Shown here piece by piece: positions 14,302-17,857 of a DNA stretch of 17,857 nt. This DNA is from Verrucomicrobiota bacterium (GTDB lineage Bacteria > Verrucomicrobiota > Verrucomicrobiia > Limisphaerales > JACRJZ01): NCBI GenBank assembly GCA_022711695.1, contig JAKLEJ010000018.1, forward strand, positions 1 to 17,857, read 5' to 3'. The translations under genes were made by a program, and so were the position numbers. The notes below the pieces were generated by a model that was not told the origin of the DNA, made no database searches, and saw nothing but the letters and a program-made list of their open reading frames with translations. Each line of letters starts with the position of its first letter. Position 1 is the first letter of the stretch.

Positions 14302-15336
14302 TCAGTCACGGCTTTGGGCGCGGCTCAGGCGGTCGGCGATGCCGCGCCAGGCCGGCCCTGCGGGCGGGGCTTCGACGACGATCAAGCTGGCGCCCGCCTC
14401 GTCGGCCCGGTGCATCTCCGCATAGAGGGCCCGGGCAAAGGCGCCGGGCTCGCGCGGCAGGATCGAGAGGCCGGCCAAACCCGCTGCGGGGGGCGGATGC
14501 GTATGCGCCAGCACATGGCAGCGGCCCGGAACGGCTTTAAGTTCGCGCAGCAGTTGCGCCCAGTTGTCCGCATTCGACCAGGCTCGCACACAAAGGCGCC
14601 CCCGGGGGGCGTAATGTTTGGGCAGCAGGCCCGGGCTGCGAAGAACTCCGTCGCTGCCGCCCGGCGGGGCGAAGGGCTTTGCGCCAGCCAGGCCCAGCGC
14701 CGCCAGGATGGACTCCTCGTGGACCATCCCGGGCCGCAACACCCGGGGGGCACGGCAAGTCAGGTCCAGCACTGTCGATTCGATGCCCACCTCGCAGGGA
14801 CCGCCGTCCACGACCAGGGGAATGCGCCCGCCGAGGCTTTTCAGGACGTGTTCGGCCCGCGTGGGCGAGATGCGGTTCGAGAGATTGGCGCTGGGGGCCG
14901 CCAACGGAAAGCCGCAGGCCCGGATCACCGCTTGCATGAGGGGATGCGCCGGCCAGCGGATTCCCACGGTCGCGCCCCCGGCCGTCACCACCTCGGGGAT
15001 GCGCGCCGCCCGCCGCAATACCAGGGTGAGGGGCCCGGGCCAGAACGCCGCGGCCAGCCGGGCGGCGCGGGCCGGCCACGACCGGACGCATCGCCGCGCC
15101 ATCCCGGCGTCGGCCACATGGACAATGATGGGGTTGTCGGAGGGACGGCCTTTGGCTTGGTAGATGCGGGCGACGGCGTCGGGATCGAGCGCGTTGGCGG
15201 CCAGGCCATAGACCGTCTCGGTGGGCAGGGCCACGAGCTGGCCCTGGCGCAGCAGCGCCGCCGCGCGCTCGACCGCCGCGCGCCGCCGGGCCGGCGTGTC
15301 CGCCGTCAACAATTCGGTTCGGTAACTTCCCTTCAT
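14302..15336 (-). CDS. L-threonylcarbamoyladenylate synthase, Sua5 type
   Basis: 344 aa from the ATG at 15336 (MKGSYRTELL). The open frame continues upstream to 15561 without family sequence. The YrdC/TsaC domain (about 15-215) has PTETVYGLA (38-46), the nucleotide-binding KGRPSDNPI (62-70), APSANLSNRISPT (147-159) and ESTVLDL (186-192). A linker with SPGLLPKHYAP (234-244) leads into a C-terminal Sua5 domain (about 245-340), so this is the long Sua5 form rather than short TsaC. It makes threonylcarbamoyl-AMP from threonine, bicarbonate and ATP, for t6A37 modification of ANN-decoding tRNAs. Its partners TsaB/D/E are not in the window. Confidence 0.95.
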   Translation of the reverse strand: MKGSYRTELLTADTPARRRAAVERAAALLRQGQLVALPTETVYGLAANALDPDAVARIYQAKGRPSDNPIIVHVADAGMARRCVRSWPARAARLAAAFWPGPLTLVLRRAARIPEVVTAGGATVGIRWPAHPLMQAVIRACGFPLAAPSANLSNRISPTRAEHVLKSLGGRIPLVVDGGPCEVGIESTVLDLTCRAPRVLRPGMVHEESILAALGLAGAKPFAPPGGSDGVLRSPGLLPKHYAPRGRLCVRAWSNADNWAQLLRELKAVPGRCHVLAHTHPPPAAGLAGLSILPREPGAFARALYAEMHRADEAGASLIVVEAPPAGPAWRGIADRLSRAQSRD

Positions 15337-15421
15337 GGGTTGCCGCTGGCCCGGCCCTGGAAACCGGGCCGGCCACGCTCTGACGGGAAGCCTATCGACA
15401 AGACCCGATAAATGCCAGCCC

Positions 15422-15510
15422 CTGAATCCGCACGCAAGTCGCCCTGGCTGGTCAACTTCAGGCGTTTTCGAACGGGCAGAGGAGTGCGAACACATGCGAT
15501 GCGGATTCAG
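15422..15510. other. Long bulged hairpin in the tsaC-mutT gap (candidate structured RNA or dispersed repeat)
   Basis: The 306-bp gap 15337-15642 has no gene that I can support. Within it CTGAATCCGCA (15422-15432) pairs perfectly with TGCGGATTCAG (15500-15510). The helix continues past a single bulged A (15499) with CGCA/TGCG (15433-15436 and 15495-15498), giving 15 bp in all. Inside the loop a CGTT-TTCG-AACG mini-hairpin can form. The strand is not determined. It does not match tRNA, SRP RNA or any riboswitch I know. It could be a small RNA, an mRNA leader fold, or one copy of a MITE-like repeat. Confidence 0.4.
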
Positions 15511-15515
15511 ATGAA

Positions 15516-15532
15516 GCCGGCCTCCGGCCGGC
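15516..15532. repeat. Compact GC palindrome beside the bulged hairpin
   Basis: GCCGGCC and GGCCGGC enclose a 3-nt loop (7-bp stem), 5 nt after the larger hairpin ends. It lacks a following T-run on either strand, so it is not a clear terminator. It may belong to the same structured element. Confidence 0.4.
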
Positions 15533-15642
15533 GGGCACAGAGACACTCCATCGATCGGCACGGTACCCGAGGCGCCCCGTCGTTAAAAGGCGGGAAGCGC
15601 CACGCGCCCGCTCATCTGCGCATTCGGGTCCTCCGCCCTGCG

Positions 15643-16074
15643 TCACTGGGATAGCGTCCAGAGCGAGGGCGTCTGCGCAAGACGCCGCAGCAGGCGGGAG
15701 TCGGCGGCCGGGAATTCGTATTGAGACAGCTCCTCCGCTGTGACCCAGGCGAGGCCGGCGCAGTCGATCGGGCGGGGTTCGCCGGACAGCAGCGCGCAGA
15801 CGAAGAAGCGAAGGTGAACGGTCTTCTCGGGATAGGCGTGGGTGAGGCTTTCGAAGCAGTCCTGCACCGCGACTTCAATGCCCAACTCCTCGAGCAGCTC
15901 GCGGCGGAGGCACGCCTCGAACGATTCGTCGGGACGGCGTTTGCCGCCCGGGAATTCCCAGAGGCCGGCGAGATGCGAGCCGTCGGGGCGGCGGGTGATG
16001 AGGAGCCGGCCCTGGCGGAAGAGCAGGCCGGCGGCGACGTCGATCGGCCGGCCGGGAATGGGTGGGGCAGCCAC
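15643..16074 (-). CDS. MutT-like Nudix hydrolase
   Basis: 143 aa. A complete Nudix box runs from G44 to I66 (GX5EX7REUXEEXGU: G44, E50, R58, E59, E62, E63, G65), which coordinates magnesium for pyrophosphate hydrolysis. The preceding HLAGLWEFPGGK is typical of MutT and of the MutY C-terminal domain, so the likely activity is clearing 8-oxo-dGTP from the nucleotide pool. Other nucleoside-diphosphate substrates cannot be excluded. The start is GTG at 16074, which gives a normal-length protein. It begins 4 nt after the ugd stop, so the two are almost certainly one operon, though their functions are unrelated. Confidence 0.9.
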   Translation of the reverse strand: MAAPPIPGRPIDVAAGLLFRQGRLLITRRPDGSHLAGLWEFPGGKRRPDESFEACLRRELLEELGIEVAVQDCFESLTHAYPEKTVHLRFFVCALLSGEPRPIDCAGLAWVTAEELSQYEFPAADSRLLRRLAQTPSLWTLSQ

Positions 16075-16078
16075 GGTC

Positions 16079-17368
16079 TCAGCGGCCGACGCTCTTGTAG
16101 ATGAAGCCGAGCTTCTCCATTTCGGCGGGGTCGAAGAGGTTGCGGCCGTCGAAGAGGATTGGATGGGTCAGGGCGGCGCGGGCGCGGGGGAGATCGAGCT
16201 GCGCGAACTGGGGCCACTCGGTGGCCACCACCAGGGCGTCGCATCCCTCCGCCACCTCGTTCATGTCCGCGACATACGTGACCCCCGTGAGGACGGTCCG
16301 GGCCTTCTCCATGGCCACGGGGTCATGCACGCGCAGGCGCGCGCCCTCCTTGAGGAGGCGTTGGCACAGCCCGATGGCCGGAGACATCCGCACGTCGTCG
16401 GTGTTCTGCTTGAACGCCAGGCCCAGCACGCCCAGCGTCTTGTCCTTGAGCACCCAGAGGGTGTCGGCGATCTTCTTGATGAACCGGTCCATCTGGTCGG
16501 CATTGATGCGCTGCACCTCCTTGAGCAGCCGGAAATCGTAGCCGATCTGCTCGGCGATCTTGATGAAGGCGCTGAGGTCCTTGGGAAAGCAACTGCCGCC
16601 AAAGCCCAGGCCGGCGTTGAGGAACTGGCGGCCGATGCGGGCGTCCAGCCCCATGCCGTTGGCGACCTCCAGCACGTTGGCCCCCGAGGCCTCGCAGATC
16701 ACCGACAGGGCGTTGATGTAGGAAATCTTGAGCGCCAGGAACGAGTTGGCGGCGTGCTTGATGAGCTCGGCCGAGTTGATGTCCGTCACCAGCATCGGCG
16801 CGTGGAACGGCGCATAGACCTGGCGCATGGCCTCGACCGGCCGCGGCGAGCGCACCCCGATGACCACGCGGTCGGGCTTCATGAAGTCCTCGACGGCGAA
16901 GCCCTCGCGGAGGAACTCGGGGTTGCTGACGACGTCGAACTCGACGCGGCCCTTGCAGTAGCGCTTGATGGTTTCGGCCACCTTGTCGCCGGTGCGCACC
17001 GGCACGGTGCTCTTGTCCACCACGATCTTGTAGCTGGTCATGGCGGCGGCGATCTCGCGGGCCACGTGCTCGATGAAGCTCAGGTCCACCGAGCCGTCCG
17101 GCAACGCCGGCGTGGGCACCCCGATGAAGACAATGTCCGAGCTCTCGACGCCTTCCGCCGTCGAGGCAGTGAACCGGAGCCGGCCGCGCTGCGTGTTCGC
17201 CTGGACCAGCTCCTCCAGGCCGGGCTCGTAAATGGGCATGCCCCCGGCCTTGAGCAGATCCACCTTGGCCTGGTCCTTGTCCGCGCACACCACCTGGTGT
17301 CCGGCCTCGGCAAAACAGGCGCCGGTGACCAGGCCCACATAACCGGTGCCGATCATGCAGATCTTCAT
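16079..17368 (-). CDS. UDP-glucose 6-dehydrogenase
   Basis: 429 aa from the ATG at 17368. A TTG two codons earlier is in frame but would displace the Rossmann start. MKICMIGTGYVG is the NAD-binding glycine motif. The central region has ELIKHAAN (K204) and GFGGSCFPKD with the catalytic Cys260, which forms the thioester intermediate. The C-terminal part has VLGLAFKQNTDDVRMSPAI, binding UDP-sugar. The enzyme makes two NAD-dependent oxidations of UDP-glucose to UDP-glucuronate for polysaccharide or envelope synthesis. UDP-ManNAc dehydrogenase relatives are possible, but the closest match is Ugd. It follows the TPR gene by 94 nt and precedes the Nudix gene by 4 nt. Confidence 0.94.
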   Translation of the reverse strand: MKICMIGTGYVGLVTGACFAEAGHQVVCADKDQAKVDLLKAGGMPIYEPGLEELVQANTQRGRLRFTASTAEGVESSDIVFIGVPTPALPDGSVDLSFIEHVAREIAAAMTSYKIVVDKSTVPVRTGDKVAETIKRYCKGRVEFDVVSNPEFLREGFAVEDFMKPDRVVIGVRSPRPVEAMRQVYAPFHAPMLVTDINSAELIKHAANSFLALKISYINALSVICEASGANVLEVANGMGLDARIGRQFLNAGLGFGGSCFPKDLSAFIKIAEQIGYDFRLLKEVQRINADQMDRFIKKIADTLWVLKDKTLGVLGLAFKQNTDDVRMSPAIGLCQRLLKEGARLRVHDPVAMEKARTVLTGVTYVADMNEVAEGCDALVVATEWPQFAQLDLPRARAALTHPILFDGRNLFDPAEMEKLGFIYKSVGR

Positions 17369-17384
17369 AAGCAAAACTTGATAG

Positions 17385-17413
17385 GCGGCGCCCGCCCTCG
17401 GGAGGGCCGCCGC
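17385..17413 (-). promoter_or_regulatory. Strong hairpin just upstream of the ugd start
   Basis: On the minus strand a helix of GCGGCG with CGCCGC (6 bp) and GCCCT with AGGGC (5 bp), broken by a 3-nt bulge, closes on a 4-nt loop. It ends 16 nt before the ATG. CTATCAAGTTTTG follows it, so it could be a leaky terminator after the TPR gene or a leader structure near the ugd ribosome-binding region. Confidence 0.35.
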
Positions 17414-17462
17414 AGCCCGCCGCGGACCGGCCTGCCCGGAACCGCCCCGCGTCGCACCGGCC

Positions 17463-17857
17463 CTACTTGGCCTTGGGAGCGGCCGGGGGATTGGTCGTGG
17501 GGGTCAGCTTGAGAAGGTTCGTCGCGGCCGCCAGGTTGGTCTTGACCACTCCCACCGCGCCGGTGGCGGCGGCTTTGGGCAACGCCGGCGTCACCAGGGG
17601 CGCATTGGTCAAGGACGGCGAGGGGGCGTTGGTCGGGGCCAGGTGGGGATACTTGACCAGCAGCTTGCGCAGCCGGTCCTGGGCTTCGCCCTGGGACGGG
17701 CTGTAGCTGGTGGCCTTCACGATCCGGTCATACTCCCGGACCGCGTCCGCCGGCCGGTTGGCCGACTCGAGCAGGGTCGCCAAGTGAAAGCGCGCCTGGT
17801 CGATCTTCGGATCGGTCGAAAAACGCCGGGCAAAATCCTCGTATTTGGCGACGGCCT
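17463..17857 (-). CDS. TPR-repeat protein, 5' end beyond the window
   Basis: Only the C-terminal part is present. The frame stays open to the window edge, giving about 131 residues. The first visible stretch (AVAKYEDFARRFSTDPKIDQ, then ARFHLATLLESANRPADAVR and EYDRIVKATSYSPSQGEAQD) has the spacing of tetratricopeptide repeats, as in YfgM- or BamD-like outer-membrane-associated or periplasmic proteins. The last about 60 residues are a Pro/Ala/Thr/Asn-rich low-complexity tail (APTNAPSPSLTNAPL) ending in lysine. Function cannot be assigned without the N-terminus. It lies upstream of ugd on the same strand. An apparent start at 17783 is a TTG inside the repeat and not the true start. Confidence 0.75.
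   Translation of the reverse strand, partial: AVAKYEDFARRFSTDPKIDQARFHLATLLESANRPADAVREYDRIVKATSYSPSQGEAQDRLRKLLVKYPHLAPTNAPSPSLTNAPLVTPALPKAAATGAVGVVKTNLAAATNLLKLTPTTNPPAAPKAK

Noticed and set aside
14070..14309. Upstream extension of the TolC frame to 14309
   Set aside because: The extra residues are Arg/Ala/Gly-rich and precede a clear signal peptide beginning at 14069, so the extension would bury the signal sequence.
15337..15561. Upstream extension of the Sua5 frame across the tsaC-mutT gap
   Set aside because: Family similarity begins just after the ATG at 15336, and the added sequence is unrelated and overlaps the structured region of the gap.
15842..17512. 556-aa plus-strand open frame opposite ugd and mutT
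   Set aside because: It is the mirror frame of strongly conserved Ugd and Nudix genes and is rich in His, Asp and Leu as expected from antisense of GC-rich codons.
1..17857. Mobile elements, CRISPR arrays, defence or biosynthetic clusters
   Set aside because: No transposase, integrase, direct-repeat array, toxin-antitoxin pair or biosynthetic enzymes were seen. Neighbouring genes are core housekeeping functions with uniform GC-rich codon use.

Overview
The window is a high-GC bacterial chromosome segment made almost entirely of housekeeping genes. The protein signatures suggest a member of the Verrucomicrobiota: a RpoA N-terminus beginning MPIRLGRF, lysine/alanine-rich tails on ribosomal proteins, a RhaT-type sugar symporter, and weak Shine-Dalgarno signals. 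The phylum is an inference from sequence style; no 16S gene is present. I see no mobile element, CRISPR array, tRNA, rRNA or prophage gene.

Layout. (1) Positions 77-1255, plus strand: a RhaT-family sugar/proton symporter preceded by a UUCG-capped hairpin. (2) Positions 1403-7233, minus strand: a translation/transcription/secretion operon read secY-map-infA-rpmJ-rpsM-rpsK-rpsD-rpoA-rplQ. It has a candidate promoter at 7438-7466 and a good intrinsic terminator at 1355-1378. It corresponds to the end of the spc operon plus the alpha operon, but secY is the first gene, with no rplO before it and no adk between secY and map. The short rpmJ gene (37 aa) lies at 4736-4849. (3) Positions 7524-8754: a small winged-helix-like protein diverging from parB. 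(4) Positions 8797-11484, minus: a CPBP membrane protease, a ComF phosphoribosyltransferase and AccD, closely packed. (5) Positions 11589-12449, plus: a single-domain Ser/Thr kinase homologue with altered ATP-site residues. (6) Positions 12531-17857, minus: an edge-truncated TPR protein, UDP-glucose dehydrogenase, a MutT-like Nudix hydrolase, a Sua5-type threonylcarbamoyl-AMP synthase and a TolC-family outer-membrane protein.

How the genes work together. The minus-strand block makes ribosomal proteins S4, S11, S13, L17 and L36, initiation factor 1, the RNA polymerase alpha subunit, the SecY channel and the aminopeptidase that trims nascent chains, so it couples growth, translation and secretion. 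Sua5 adds t6A to tRNA, AccD serves fatty-acid synthesis, MutT cleans the nucleotide pool, Ugd supplies UDP-glucuronate for envelope polysaccharide, and ParB acts in chromosome segregation.

Nothing here is clearly a new multi-gene system. The observations most worth following are the divergent kinase homologue, the roughly 97-residue KAP-rich N-terminal extension of S11, and a long bulged hairpin at 15422-15510 in the tsaC-mutT gap that could be a small structured RNA or a dispersed repeat.
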